From: Siphonodentalium dalli
Taxonomy: Eukaryota > Mollusca > Scaphopoda > Gadilida > Siphonodentaliidae
Direction: 5' to 3'
DNA length: 64,000 nt
NCBI GenBank assembly: GCA_032622095.1
Contig: CP136064.1
Coordinates: forward strand, 5,449,512 to 5,513,511
Shown piece by piece: positions 13,060 to 23,077 of this stretch. Each line of letters opens with the position of its first letter. Position 1 is the first letter of the stretch. The notes under the pieces were generated by a model, which was not told the origin of the DNA, did not search any database, and was given only the letters and a program-made list of their open reading frames with translations. A program made the translations under genes and the position numbers.

Positions 13060-13262
13060 AAGATCTGACTGACCTTTAGGATATAAAAGATTCAAGGTTA
13101 GAGAAAGATTCCAACACTTTGTCACAAAGCAAAACTAAAATCCTCCCACAAGAAGGTTAGCGCCAACTCCATCCACTATCAATGTGCAGTGTGGCATCAT
13201 TTTACCATATGACATTTAGTGTATTGATTCCAGAACATCTGAGGTATACTTTGGTAATCAAA
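13060..13262 (+). repeat. Dispersed ~500-bp repeat, fragment 3
   Basis: Matches the 3' part of the repeats at 10165 and 10801: GACCTTTAGGATATAAAAG, ATCCTCCCA, ATATGACATTTAGTGTATTG and CTGAGGTA. Confidence 0.78.
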
Positions 13263-13274
13263 TATCGTGAAAGA

Positions 13275-15024
13275 GAATGAAAGTGTCAATGACACTGTAG
13301 CTCAACTTAGGTAGGGGAATAATTTAATGGTCGACAGTAAATGGAGGAATAGGAAAAGCGCTAATTGAAATGTCTAAGTAAGACTAGATGTACATGTCAA
13401 TATCAACATTCATAACAGGTTTCATATTGATCGGATCAGGGATGTGGTGATTATGGTGTGCCAAAGGATTTATTGATGCAAAGAGTAAATTCTAAAATGG
13501 CCACCGGCAGCCATGTTTTTTTCCGAATTACCCCAAAATGACTTGTTCCCATCTACAGCCTTTACAAATCTCATAATGATCTGATCAAAGGTATGACCTG
13601 TAGCCTGTGCCAATGGATTTAGTCATGCAAAGAGTAAAATCCAAGATGGCTGCTGGCGGCCATGTTTTTCGGCTGAACGACCCCAAAATGACTCATTTCC
13701 CATCTACATGTCATTGTTAGTTAACATACATGACAAATTTCATGAAGTTCCGACCAAAGCTACGACCTGTAGCCCGCACCAAAGGATTTATTCATGCAAA
13801 GAGTAAAATCAAATATGGCTGCTGGCGGACATGTTTTTTTAGCCAAACGACCCCAAAATGACTCGTTCCCATCTACATGTTAATATTAACATCCATGATA
13901 AATATCATGATGATCAGACAAACAGTACGACCTGTAGCATGTGCCAATGGATTGAATTTTTAAATCCAAGATGGCTGCCAGCGGCCATGTTTTTTGGCCG
14001 TATGACCCCAAAATGACTCGTTCCCATATACATGTCAATATCAATATTCATGACAAATTTCATAAAGGTCAGACCAAAGGTACGACCTGTAACCCGCGCC
14101 AAAGGATTTAGTCATTGAAAGAGTAAAATCCAAGATGGCTGCTGGCGGCCATGTTTTTTGGCCGAACGACCCCAAAATCACTCGTTCCCATCTACATGTC
14201 ATTGTTAACATCCATGACAAATGTCATGAAGTTCTGACCAAAGCTACAACCTGTAGCCCGCGCCAAAGAATTTAGTCATGCAAAGAGTAAAATCCAAGAT
14301 GGCTGCTGGCGGCCATGTTTTTTGGCTGAACGACCCCAAAATCACTCGTTCCCATCTAGATGTCAATATTAACATCCATGACAAATTTCATGATGATCAG
14401 ACGAACAGCACGACCTGTAGCCCGCGCCAATGGATTGAATTTATAAATCCAAAATGGCCACCAGCGGCCATGTTTTTTGGCCGAATGACCCCAAAATGAC
14501 TCGTTCCCATCTACATGTCAATGTCAACATTCATGACAAAATTCATAAAGATCAGACCATAGGTACGACCTGTAGCCCGCGCCAAAGGATTTAGTCATGC
14601 AAAGAGTAAAATCCAAGATGGCTGCTGGCGGCCATGTTTTTTGGCCGAACAACCCCAAAATCTCTCGTTCCCTTCTACATGTCATTGTTAACATCCATGA
14701 CAAATTTCATGAAGTTCCGATCAAAACTACGACCTGTAGCCTGCGCCAAATGATTTAGTCATGCAAAGAGTAAAATCCAAGATGGCTGCTGACGGCCATG
14801 TTTTTTGGCCGAACGACCCCAAAATGACTCGTTCCCATCAACATGTCAATATTAACATCCATGACAAATTTCATTATGATCAAACGATCAGTACGACCTG
14901 TAGCCCGCGCCAATGGATTGAATTTTGAAATCCAAGATGGCCACCAGCGGCCACACGCACACACGGACGACGGACGCCAAGCCATGGCAATAGCTCAAAC
15001 TTACAAAAGTAAGTTGAGCTAAAA
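13275..15024 (+). mobile_element. Helentron-like non-autonomous element with tandem core
   Basis: The left end carries GTGTCAATGACACTGTAGC, also found at 45553. The body is about ten ~154-168-bp repeats, each with AAATCCAAGATGGC, GGCCATGTTTTTT, a GACCCCAAAATGACTCG-like block and ACGACCTGTAGCC. The right end has CGGACGACGGACGCC followed by a hairpin (CAAACTTAC / GTAAGTTGAGCT, 14996-15020) and CTAAAA. A hairpin next to CTAA and a ~160-bp tandem core fit bivalve pearl/CvE-type and Helentron-associated (HINE) elements. That family link is from recall, not a search. No Rep/helicase is encoded. Confidence 0.65.
13463..14940 (+). repeat. ~160-bp core repeats in a 3-mer higher-order array
   Basis: Two monomer types alternate. 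Long monomers have GGATTTAGTCATGCAAAGAG. Short monomers have ATGGATTGAATTT (starts 13947, 14430, 14913). The short type recurs every 483 bp as long-long-short. This is a higher-order repeat like that of some centromeric satellites, but inside a mobile element. Confidence 0.85.
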
Positions 15025-15067
15025 ATGACATAAATGGAAGCTCAATCAAGCCTGGATACCCATAGAG

Positions 15068-15075
15068 AGCCCCAC
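15068..15075 (+). other. 8-bp target-site duplication, left copy
   Basis: AGCCCCAC here and at 15451-15458 exactly flank the element at 15076-15450. Confidence 0.9.
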
Positions 15076-15450
15076 CAGGGGTGCCGGAAGCATCCAAGGG
15101 CAGGGGGGGGCAGAGCCTACAAAAGGGCACTTTTCCACAAAAAAGGGCATTTTCTCTGCAAACTCGGGAAAATAACCATAAATTCATTGTGGCAAAAATC
15201 CCTAATTTAATGGTATTTGTTGGTTTTTATGGCCGTTTTGTGATAAAATTGACAAAAAATTAATATTCCTTGTGAAATTGGTGGTATTTGGACCAAAAAA
15301 GTCACATTTTGCTATAAAAACACGAGATTAAATACACAAAAAGCATTTTCTGTCTCCAGAAAAAGGGCAAGTCCTGCCCCCGCTCGCCCCCCTTGGTCAA
15401 GGGCAGGGGGGTCAGCTGCCCCCTCTGCCCCCCCTCTTCCGGCGCCCCTG
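15076..15450. mobile_element. hAT-like MITE, 375 bp
   Basis: Termini CAGGGGTGCCGGAAG and CTTCCGGCGCCCCTG are inverted repeats. Subterminal GGGCAGGGGG tracts mirror each other. An exact 8-bp direct duplication AGCCCCAC flanks it, and an unoccupied paralog exists at 19632. TIRs beginning CAGGG with 8-bp duplications are typical of hAT elements. The interior is AT-rich and non-coding. Confidence 0.9.
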
Positions 15451-15573
15451 AGCCCCACATAGACTGGAGCAGACCACACTCCGTAGTGCATGCTTCCATC
15501 TGAGTGAGGCTCCCTGTGGGTTACCTATAAATTATTAAACATTCAAGAGATATTTCACTTATTGGAGTAGGTG

Positions 15574-15887
15574 CAAACCTGTATATAGTGCATCTGACAT
15601 TTGGGAGGTATCAAATTAACATTGTTTTTAGTTACTTTTTCCCTTCTATTCCATAATTTGAAGGAGCTTAAATGCATAATCAGGGTGACTAATGGGTGAA
15701 CATTACCAACTTCAACTGGGGAACTTCAATCTGATCCAAGGTCTCCAATCGCAGTTGAGGCCTAATAAGAGTGAGTTCCCAGAGGGTGCATTTGGTGATG
15801 CTAGCCTGATGTGTGACATAGCATCACTAAATTCACCCTCTGGGGACCTCACTCTGCAAATGTCGGAAGCACTCTTTCCAGACTAAG
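15574..15887 (+). mobile_element. MITE A, left palindrome deleted
   Basis: The left end reads CAAACCTGTATATAGTG and goes straight to GGTATCAAATTAACATTG, so the first palindrome is lost. The right palindrome is intact (GAGGGTGCATTTGGTGATG...CATCACTAAATTCACCC). It ends near CCAGACTAAG. No clear target duplication. 15890-16082 is unremarkable AT-rich DNA. Confidence 0.85.
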
Positions 15888-16082
15888 CTCAGAAATATTG
15901 AACAGATATGGTAAATCAATGAAATAATACCAACAGACAGTTATGGCAAATTATGCAGAAAAACAATGCACAAATTCCCACAGGATGACGATTTAGACTG
16001 AATTTATACCGTCTGCTGCATATAAGTAGATTACGCCACTGATATGACACACAACACTATCTAATCTGGACTGATCTCTAAC

Positions 16083-16640
16083 CAAGTCTCATTCAGTGTG
16101 TCTGACATTTGCAGAATGAGGTCCCCAGAGGGTGAATGTAGTGACTCAGCCTTGCACAGCGGGCTAGCATCACCTCTGGGGACCTCATTCTGCTTAGGCC
16201 TCATCTTCTGGGAAGTATCTATAGTCTCAAATTAACATTGTTTTTAGTTACTATATTTTCTTTCTGTTCAGTTTCTATATCCCCAAATTTGCAGCAGATA
16301 AAATGTATAATCGAGGTTATAGTCCCCAAGTCTGCTCGCATAAAAACCAGCTAAAATATTGGGATAGCGAGAGAACTATCGCTATCCCAATATCTTAGAT
16401 GGTTTTAGTACGGGCAGAATTGGACTAAATTGAGGTGACTAATGGGTGAACATCAACAACTTCAACTGGGGAACTTCAATCTTTTCCTAGGTCTCCCATA
16501 GCGGTTGAGGCCCAAGCAGAATGAGGTTCAAAGTGGGTAAATTTGGTGATGGTAGCCCGCTATGAGGGGTAGTATCACTTAATTCACCCTCTGGCGACCT
16601 CATTCTACAAATGTCAAATGCACAATAAAATCCAGACTTG
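16083..16640 (+). mobile_element. MITE A carrying a nested element D
   Basis: Left end CAAGTCTCATTCAGTGTGTC, right end CCAGACTTG. Both terminal palindromes are present. The block that normally reads AATTGAGGTGACTAATGG is split by a 110-bp foldback (16318-16427). Confidence 0.88.
16318..16427. mobile_element. MITE D, 110-bp foldback nested in A
   Basis: Arms TAGTCC..AGTCTGC.CG and CGGGCAGAATTGGACTA are inverted. The centre is a stem of ATTGGGATAGCGA against TCGCTATCCCAAT. The host motif recurs as AATCGAGG on the left and AATTGAGG on the right, so an 8-9-bp target duplication with one change is possible. Confidence 0.75.
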
Positions 16641-16670
16641 CACAGAATGCTATATCATCTGGATCTTTAA
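16397..16670 (+). repeat. 274-bp direct repeat, upstream copy
   Basis: From AGATGGTTTTAGTACGGG (inside D) through the right part of A to CATCTGGATCTTTAA. Repeated at 17054-17326 with about five differences. The two copies directly flank the TTAA MITE at 16671-17050. Confidence 0.92.
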
Positions 16671-17050
16671 CCCTTTACCCAACAGAACGCCCTGTGCCAA
16701 TGCATTCTCTTATATATGCGAGTCGACCATAGGTCGCCTCGCATATATAAGAGAATGCATTGGCTTAACACATTAAAAATTAAAGAATGTAAGAAAAAAT
16801 GGTAAAAAGTGTTAAAAAAAGATTTTTTTTAGGCCAATGCATTCTCTTATATATGCGAGGCAACCTATGGTCGACTCGCATATATAAGAGAATGCATTGG
16901 CACAGGGCATAACTGTAACCATCACAATGTGGTCAATGAGCCGGTTCCAATGATATCCATATTTGTATGGTTTTATTGAGACAGACCCAAGATAATTTAG
17001 GCTGTTGAAGCTTTATTTGGCCGGTTTTGGCCGTTTTGTTGGGTAAAGGG
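16671..17050 (-). mobile_element. MITE C, 380 bp
   Basis: TTAA on both sides (16667-16670, 17051-17054). TIRs are CCCTTTACCCAACA and TGTTGGGTAAAGGG. Order on + is short end, HP1, AT-rich spacer, HP1, long end with GGTTTTGGCCG. TTAA targets with CCC-starting TIRs are typical of piggyBac-type transposons. No transposase is encoded. Confidence 0.93.
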
Positions 17051-17053
17051 TTA

Positions 17054-17326
17054 AGATGGTTTTAGTACGGGCAGAATTGGACTAAATTGAGGTGACTAAT
17101 GGGTGAACATCAACAACTTCAACTGGGGAACTTCAATCTTTTCCTAGGTCTCCCATAGCGGTTGAGGCCCAAGCAGAATGAGGTTCAAAGTGGGTAAATT
17201 TGGTGATGGTAGCCCGCTATGAGGGGTAGTATCACTTAATTCACCCTCTGGGGACCTCATTCTACAAATTTCAAATGCACTATAAAATCCAGACTTGCAC
17301 AGAACGCTATATCATCTGGATCTTTA
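17054..17326 (+). repeat. 273-bp direct repeat, downstream copy
   Basis: Second copy of 16397-16670, joined directly to the TTAA at the end of MITE C. It contains the right part of MITE A. 17327-17570 is AT-rich with a GGCCAAAT/ATTTGGCC mini-hairpin at 17532-17554. Confidence 0.92.
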
Positions 17327-17572
17327 ACATTATCATAGTAAAACTTCCAATCAATCATGTCTGAGCAATATGTCTTAATAAATGTGCTATCAAATGTGTA
17401 CTTTTTTCTATCTTGCATTATGCTGGTGCCAATTGCCAATGTTTATTGGAATCTTTCGTGTTTTCAGGCCATATATCAGGACCAGAGTTCACACTCTTTG
17501 TCGACTAATGGCCAATGTTTTTTTGAAAATGGCCAAATAAATTTCATTTGGCCAAACTTTTGTCTGGAAATA

Positions 17573-17893
17573 TCTGGATATAGTGTGTCTGAAATTTGCA
17601 AAATGAGGTCCACGGAAGGTGAATTTAGTGATACTACAACACTACATGCACCCTCTGGGGACCTCATTCTGCTTTAGGCCTCATCTTCTGGGAAGTATCT
17701 ATAGTCTCAAATTAACATTGTTTTTACTTACTTTTTCCCTTCTGTTCAGTTACTATATCCCCTAATTTGCAGAAGATAAATTGCATAATCCAGGTGACTA
17801 ATTTGTGAACATCACCAACTTCAACTGGGGAACTTCAATCTGATCCTAGGTCTCCCATAGCAGTTGAGGCCTCAGCGGAATGATGAGGTAGAG
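17573..17893 (+). mobile_element. MITE A, 3'-truncated
   Basis: Starts TCTGGATATAGTGTGTCTG. The left palindrome is partly decayed (second arm reads CATGCACCCTCTGGGG). The body runs to GTTGAGGCCTCAGCGGAATGA, where it is broken before the right palindrome. Confidence 0.85.
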
Positions 17894-18023
17894 ATCTCCG
17901 AACTGTTATGGACAAATGGTCAACTGGACAAACAGATGGAACCAATTCCTGTATCCCTATTTACCATGCCAAACATTGTTCACAGGGAATAAAAACACAG
18001 GAAACCATAACCTCTTCGCTGCT

Positions 18024-18299
18024 AAATGAACAGAATATATGCAACAAATGAATGAATTTGAGCCATGTATTAGTGCAAAATACACTTGTGTGCTCTATGA
18101 CCAATGCAAATGACATGGTGATTACATGTAAAATGAAAATGAATTTATGACTCCAGTCTTATAATTATTACCATGTTGTTTGCATCATCGATAGAGCACG
18201 TGAGTTTATTTTGCACTAATATATGGCTCCAATTCAATAATTTGTTGCATATATTCTGTTCAGTATAAAAGGAGATGATCCCATAAATGGCCAGATTTA
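18024..18299. mobile_element. MITE E, copy 1 (left tip lost)
   Basis: Inverted arms of ~100 bp: CAGAATATATGCAACAAATG at left and TTGCATATATTCTG at right, with GAGCCATG / ATATGGCTC inside. The right end extends through GTATAAAAGGAGATGATCCC. The left end stops at GAACAG. 17894-18023 holds a GGGAATAAAAACACAGGAAAC motif that recurs near 18357 and 19013. Confidence 0.82.
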
Positions 18300-18461
18300 T
18301 TGTACAATGTACAGTACCCCTTTAATATCCTCATTGACGCCAAACTTTGTTTTTAGGGGATAAAACCCAGGAAACGTTGACCTCCTCCACATGCATCTTT
18401 CACTCTCACTCTGCAAAAATTGAATATACGAAACCTATGACTGACGTAGAGAGCTCTAAAC

Positions 18462-18965
18462 AGATGGCCGGACAGCCTAATGCACTGACAGACAATATCC
18501 TCCAACAAACAGATGGCCGGACAGCCTAATGCACTGACGGACCCATATCCTCCAACAAACAGATGGACGCCTAATGCACTGACGGACCCATATCCTCCAC
18601 CAAACAGATGGACGGGGAGCCTAATGCACTGACGGACCCATATCCTCCACCAAACCGATGGAAGGGGGGAGCCTAATGCACTGTCGGACAATATCCTCCA
18701 CCAAACAGATGGACGGGGAGATTAATGCACTGACGGACCCATATCCTCCTCCAAACAGATGGACGAACAGCCTAATGCCATGACGGACCCATATCCTCCA
18801 CCAAACCGATGGAAGGGGGGAGCCTAATGCACTGACAGACCCATATCCTCCACCAAACAGATGAACTGAACAGCCTAATGCACTGACGGACCCATATCCT
18901 TCACCAAACAGATGGACGAACAGCCTAATGCAATGACGGACTCATATCCTCCACCAAACCTTGTT
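18462..18965 (+). repeat. ~50-bp minisatellite, about ten units
   Basis: Units contain CATATCCTCCACCAAACAGA, TGGACG and GCCTAATGCACTGACGG. Insertions such as GGAAGGGGGGA vary unit length. The flanks on both sides carry GGATAAAA..CAGGAAAC, so the array may have expanded from a larger duplicated block (17968, 18355, 18970, 19011). Confidence 0.88.
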
Positions 18966-19090
18966 TACAATGGATAAAATTCAGGAAACTTTGATGCCGA
19001 ACTTTGTGGCAGATAAAACCCAGGAAACCTTGAACTCCTTCTTGAATTTAACAGTACTAATGGAACATTCTCTCCCACGTGTAGAATAAA

Positions 19091-19172
19091 GACCTCCGAG
19101 GGCTTATTGCGGATCCTACGGTGTTAGATTTTAGACCTCCGAGGGCTGATTGCGGATCCTACAGTGTTAGAT
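19091..19172 (+). repeat. 43-bp tandem duplication
   Basis: GACCTCCGAGGGCTTATTGC and what follows recurs once as GACCTCCGAGGGCTGATTGC. 19180-19605 is AT-rich single-copy-looking DNA with no feature I can support. Confidence 0.85.
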
Positions 19173-19611
19173 ATGAGAGAATATATCTCTTATTTTCTGT
19201 GTCAATTAGATTTGAGAAAAAGTAAATTGATAATAGCTCCATTTTCTACATTATTAGGCACACACCTGGGGGAATAGCAATATGAATTAAAAATCAATAG
19301 ATGATTCCGCGGACTTCTACAATGCGAGTGAAGACTATGACCATCAAAATTACATTAGCTCACAATATATTATAGAGTTATAAGTAAGGTAAGATTATAT
19401 TTGGAATCAAACACCGCTGATTTTCTAGGGAATAATGATGCTGTGACCTCTCGGAATGTTCCGTTAATAACAAATGAAAATCATCCACCACAAATAATGC
19501 CCCATATAATTGCCGACAATGTGAGCAAAACAAGTGCACATCAGGAATTTTCCCACGATTGCAGAAGACTCAGTTAATCTGTACAGGAACATCAAGAATC
19601 TTGATGTTTAA

Positions 19612-19633
19612 CCCTTTACCCAACAAAACCCCT
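19612..19633 (+). mobile_element. MITE C terminal stub
   Basis: TTAA plus CCCTTTACCCAACAAAACCC, interrupted at once by the HP2 module. Probably an older C end beside which the full element at 19727 lies. Confidence 0.7.
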
Positions 19634-19710
19634 TATAGAGCCCCACATAGACTGGAGCAGACGACACTCTGCAGTGCATGCTTCTATCTGTGTGAGGCTC
19701 CCTGTGGGAT
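19632..19710 (+). repeat. HP2 module, intact copy
   Basis: GAGCCCCACATAGACTGGAG through CTCTGCAGTGCATGC to GAGGCTCCCTGTGGG. It is the unoccupied equivalent of the module split by the hAT-like MITE at 15076. Confidence 0.85.
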
Positions 19711-19726
19711 AAATCTCTTAATTAAC

Positions 19727-20117
19727 CCTTTACCCAACAGAAGGGCCCTGTGCCAATGCATTCTCTTATATATGCGAGTCGACCATAGGTCGCCTCGCAT
19801 ATATAAGAGAATGCATTGGCTTAACACATTAAAAATTATAAAATTGTTAAAGAATGTAAGAAAAAATGGTAAAAGGTGTTAAAAAAAGATTTTTTTTAGG
19901 CCAATGCATTCTCTTATATATGCGAGGCGACCTATGGTCGACTCGCATATATAAGAGAATGCATTGGCACAGGGGATAACTGTAACCATCACAATGTGGT
20001 CAATGAGCCGGTTCCAATGATATCCATATTTGTATGGTTTTATTGAGACAGACCGAAGATATTTTAGGCTGTTGAAGCTTTATTTGGCCGGTTTTGGCCG
20101 GTTTGTTGGGTAAAGGG
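19727..20117 (-). mobile_element. MITE C, 391 bp
   Basis: TTAA at 19723-19726 and 20118-20121. TIRs, two HP1 hairpins (19757 and 19903) and the long end ending GGTTTGTTGGGTAAAGGG are intact. Confidence 0.93.
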
Positions 20118-20137
20118 TTAAAGGGGGGGACTGTCAC

Positions 20138-20395
20138 TAAATCTGGTCATCTATGGGACCATCTCCTTTTATACTCAACAGAATATATGCAACAATTGAA
20201 TGAATTTGAGCCATGGATAAGTGCAAATATACACTCATGTGCTCTATAAACGATGCAAATAACATGGTAATTATAATGAAAATTAATTTATGACTTCAAG
20301 TGTGTTTTGCAATTATCCATGGCTCATATTCATTCATTTGTTGCATATATTCTGTTGAGTATAAAAGGAGATGATCCCATAAATGTCCGGATTTA
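20138..20395. mobile_element. MITE E, copy 2 (complete)
   Basis: TIR TAAATCTGGTCATCTATGGG at left and CCCATAAATGTCCGGATTTA at right. ~110-bp inverted arms share CTTTTATACTCAACAG / CTGTTGAGTATAAAAG. Both arms read ACTCAACAG where copy 1 reads TGAACAG and CTGTTCAG, another case of within-copy arm agreement. Confidence 0.88.
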
Positions 20396-20399
20396 GAGT

Positions 20400-20815
20400 A
20401 CTAGCTTCTTCTTCGTTGTATGGTACAAATTTCGGAAGCTAATTTATAACACTGAAATATTGTCATACCATTGTGCGTCATAGGAGTGCAATTAAAAACA
20501 TCGGGGAATGATTAAATCATCGGTCCAATAAAGTCTGTTTTATATTCGACATAAATTGTAGGTACAATCAAATGTCTGTGCCTTAGATTCTTCGTAAAAG
20601 TTTTCACTGAGTTATGCCCTTGGTTTGCACACACACAAAATGCTTAATTTTACCCAAGTTTTGACTCAAATTGACCATTTTCAACACAAAAACAGACCAT
20701 GAAAGAGTGAATATCAGTAAATAAGATTCTTCCACCTGATAGAGGTACATTAGAGCTGAGAAATATTTGAGATAGAAAAAAAAGTTATCTCAGCAAATTG
20801 ACAGCAATTTCAAAA
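20400..20815. other. Unclassified AT-rich DNA
   Basis: No terminal repeats, coding signal or tandem structure recognised here. Confidence 0.5.
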
Positions 20816-20821
20816 ACATGC

Positions 20822-21085
20822 AGATCTATGACAGAATTCAGGGGAGAGAAATTTGGCTATTTTCTTGTAACCAAACACACAGATTTGGCCTTCATTGAAT
20901 ACAAAAATCATATTACATATCCAAATGATTAAAAAAAATGCCTTGCAAGTGGATCTATGACAGAATTCAGGGGAGAGTCAGAAATCTGGCTTATTTCCTG
21001 TAACAAAACACACAGATTTGGCCTTCATTGAATATGAGAATCCATTGAATATGAGAATCATGTTACATATCCAAATGTTTAATCT
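20822..21085 (+). repeat. ~125-bp tandem duplication
   Basis: GATCTATGACAGAATTCAGG, ACACACAGATTTGGCCTTCA and TTACATATCCAAATG occur twice. The second copy has an extra internal repeat of CATTGAATATGAGAATC. Confidence 0.87.
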
Positions 21086-21127
21086 TTTGGTGAACTTTCC
21101 CAGTTTTGTTAAATAATTAAACCTTCA

Positions 21128-21262
21128 AAACAGTAATGTCACATTTAACACAGGCTACTCTGGCTGTTACCCCCCCCCCCCCCCTCCCCCCCGCCCCGCC
21201 CCCGCCCAGCTCCCATCAAACCAGTAATGTCACATTTAACACAGGCTACACTGGCTGTTATG
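21128..21262 (+). repeat. Short duplication around a C-rich tract
   Basis: CAGTAATGTCACATTTAACA and GGCTGTTA occur at 21131 and 21223. A C-rich tract (15 Cs from 21170, then CCCTCCCC-type runs to about 21210) lies between, and another C run lies at 21288-21298. Confidence 0.85.
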
Positions 21263-21465
21263 CCCCCCAGATACTTATTTTTCAGACCCCCCCCCCCCCT
21301 ACAACCTGATAAATCGTATACTGCGACCTTGAGACTGACAGAGAACGTCTGCCGCTATAATTTTATTATAGCAGACTATTGTATTGGATATTGATAAATC
21401 AGACGTATTGGACATTGATATATTAGATTAACCCTAACAATGTATTATGTTTGCTGTCTGTTCAA

Positions 21466-21783
21466 TGATTAGTGTGTCTGTCACAGCGGGCTAGCATCAC
21501 TAAATTAACCCTCTGGGGACCTCATTCTGCTCAGGCCTTATCTTCTAGGGAGTATCTATGGTCTCAAATTAACATTGTTTTTAGTTACTATTTCCCCTTC
21601 TGTTCAGTTTCTATATCCCCTAATTTGCAGAATATAAAATTCTGTAATTAAGGTGGCTATTAAACGGTTGAACCAACTTCAACTGAAAAACTTCAATCAG
21701 ATCTAACGTCTCCTATAGCAGTTGAGGCCTAGGCAGAACGAGGTCCCCAGAGGGTGAATTTAGTGACACGCTATATCAAGGGT
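21466..21783 (+). mobile_element. MITE A, both terminal palindromes halved
   Basis: Begins AGTGTGTCTGTC and then only the second arm of the left palindrome (GCGGGCTAGCATCACTAAAT). The right end has only the first arm and runs into CACGCTATATCAAGG. Deleting one arm of each palindrome leaves a simple long inverted repeat. Confidence 0.82.
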
Positions 21784-21839
21784 TGGATATTGATAAATCA
21801 GATATATTGGATTGAGTCAAACAATGTTTGCTGTCTGTT

Positions 21840-22300
21840 AAATGATTAGTGTGTCCGTCATTTGCAGAATGAGGTCCCCAGAGGGTGAATTTAGTGACAC
21901 TATCCCACACAGATGGCTAGTGTCACCAAATTCACCCTCTGGGAACCTCATTCTGCTGAGGCCTCAACTGCAATGGGAGACCTGGGATCAGATTGAAGTT
22001 CCCCAGTTGAAGTTGGTGATGTTCACCATTAGTCACCTCAATTATGCATTTTATCTTCTGCAAATGAGGGGATATAGAAACTGAAGAGAATGGGGAAAAA
22101 AGAAACTAAAAACAATATTAATTTAAGACTAAAAACAATATTAATTTAAGACTATAGATACTTCCCAGAATATGCGGTCAAAGCAGAATGAGTTCCCCAG
22201 ACAGAGAATTTAGTGATTCAAGCCGGCTGTGCATGGTAGTGTCACTAAATTCACCCTATGTGACCTCATTCTGCTAATGACAGACCTACCTCAAGGCTTG
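21840..22300 (-). mobile_element. MITE A, nearly complete
   Basis: Left GATTAGTGTGTCCGTCATTTG, right CTCAAGGCTTG. Flanks GTCTGTTA (21833) and GTCTGTTT (22301) agree in 7 of 8 bases. An internal 25-bp stretch (ACTAAAAACAATATTAATTT) is tandemly duplicated near 22106-22160. Confidence 0.87.
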
Positions 22301-22679
22301 GTCTGTTTAATTATAAATGATACGCCTTCGATACCAATCAAAATAATTACATAGAATAGATGGACAAACATCTACATGTACTAAGTATATTGTTTTATGA
22401 TATTATTTTGTATAGATTCGGGGGGCTGGGAACATCATCGAATGCGGGATCAACAGATGCAGGTCTAATAATTAAAAGAATTTTAAACCCTAATAATGCA
22501 AAAGAAACGAAGTTGGTGCATTCATAAAAACATGCATGGAATGAGATAAGCTTCTCCTCAATACCACCAATTCAAGGAAAAACACTTTAAAAAAAAAAAC
22601 CCATACATATACATGTAAAAAATTGTTCTTTTTGTTGTGTTTTCGTAATCAATGTTTGTTTATGTTACAGAAGAAACCA

Positions 22680-22726
22680 AAATTCATTGGTATTGATAAA
22701 TAAAACTTGAAACTTGAACTTGAATA
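22680..22726 (+). mobile_element. Possible non-LTR retrotransposon 3' tail
   Basis: TTGATAAATAAAACTTGAAA followed by CTTGAACTTGAA resembles the AATAAA plus short heptamer repeats that end many CR1/L2-type LINEs. No coding remnant is visible upstream. The rest of 22310-22890 is unremarkable AT-rich DNA. Confidence 0.35.
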
Positions 22727-22894
22727 CAGGGGTAAACCTGTTTTTGGTAACATTCACAAAGGTGTGTAATAAATCTAGGTACACATTCCAAAGTGCCACA
22801 TGGACAATTTAGAAGTCAATTAAATAAAACAAAAAGAAGCAGAATGGTAAGTATGCTTCGTGTCCATAAAACTTTTGGATATAAAAGCATACTA

Positions 22895-23010
22895 CAGTAA
22901 TGCCCTAATTAATCGACTCCTTAACCACAGCATAATTATGGGTAACTTTTCAGGATTTAGTCGGAAATATGGCTTGTTGCCATTAATCGGAAAGCTCTCC
23001 CAGAGCATTT
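22895..23010 (+). mobile_element. MITE B half-element
   Basis: CAGTAATGCCCTAATTAATC through GGAAAGCTCTC, one arm only, followed by CAGAGCATTTCTGTA, a relic of the right tip. Confidence 0.85.
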
Positions 23011-23077
23011 CTGTATGACATGCGTATGCGTACCAATAAGTCATGCACCCAATGCGTAATTTTCTGAAGATAATTAA

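Larger units (their letters stand above)
15054..15525 (+). repeat. HP2 module, split by a hAT-like MITE
   Basis: Left piece ends CATAGAGAGCCCCAC (15075). The right piece resumes at 15451 with AGCCCCACATAGACTGG and runs to GAGGCTCCCTGTGGG. The uninterrupted paralog is at 19632-19710. Confidence 0.85.
21405..22400 (+). repeat. Locus duplicated at 23695-24265
   Basis: GATATTGATAAATCAGA, ATTGGACATTGAT, CCCTAACAATG and TGCTGTCTGTT, then after the A elements AAATGATACGCCTTCGATAC and ATAGAATAGATGGACAAACA. The same two flanks surround a C element at 23792. A partial third copy lies at 21783-21845. Confidence 0.85.
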
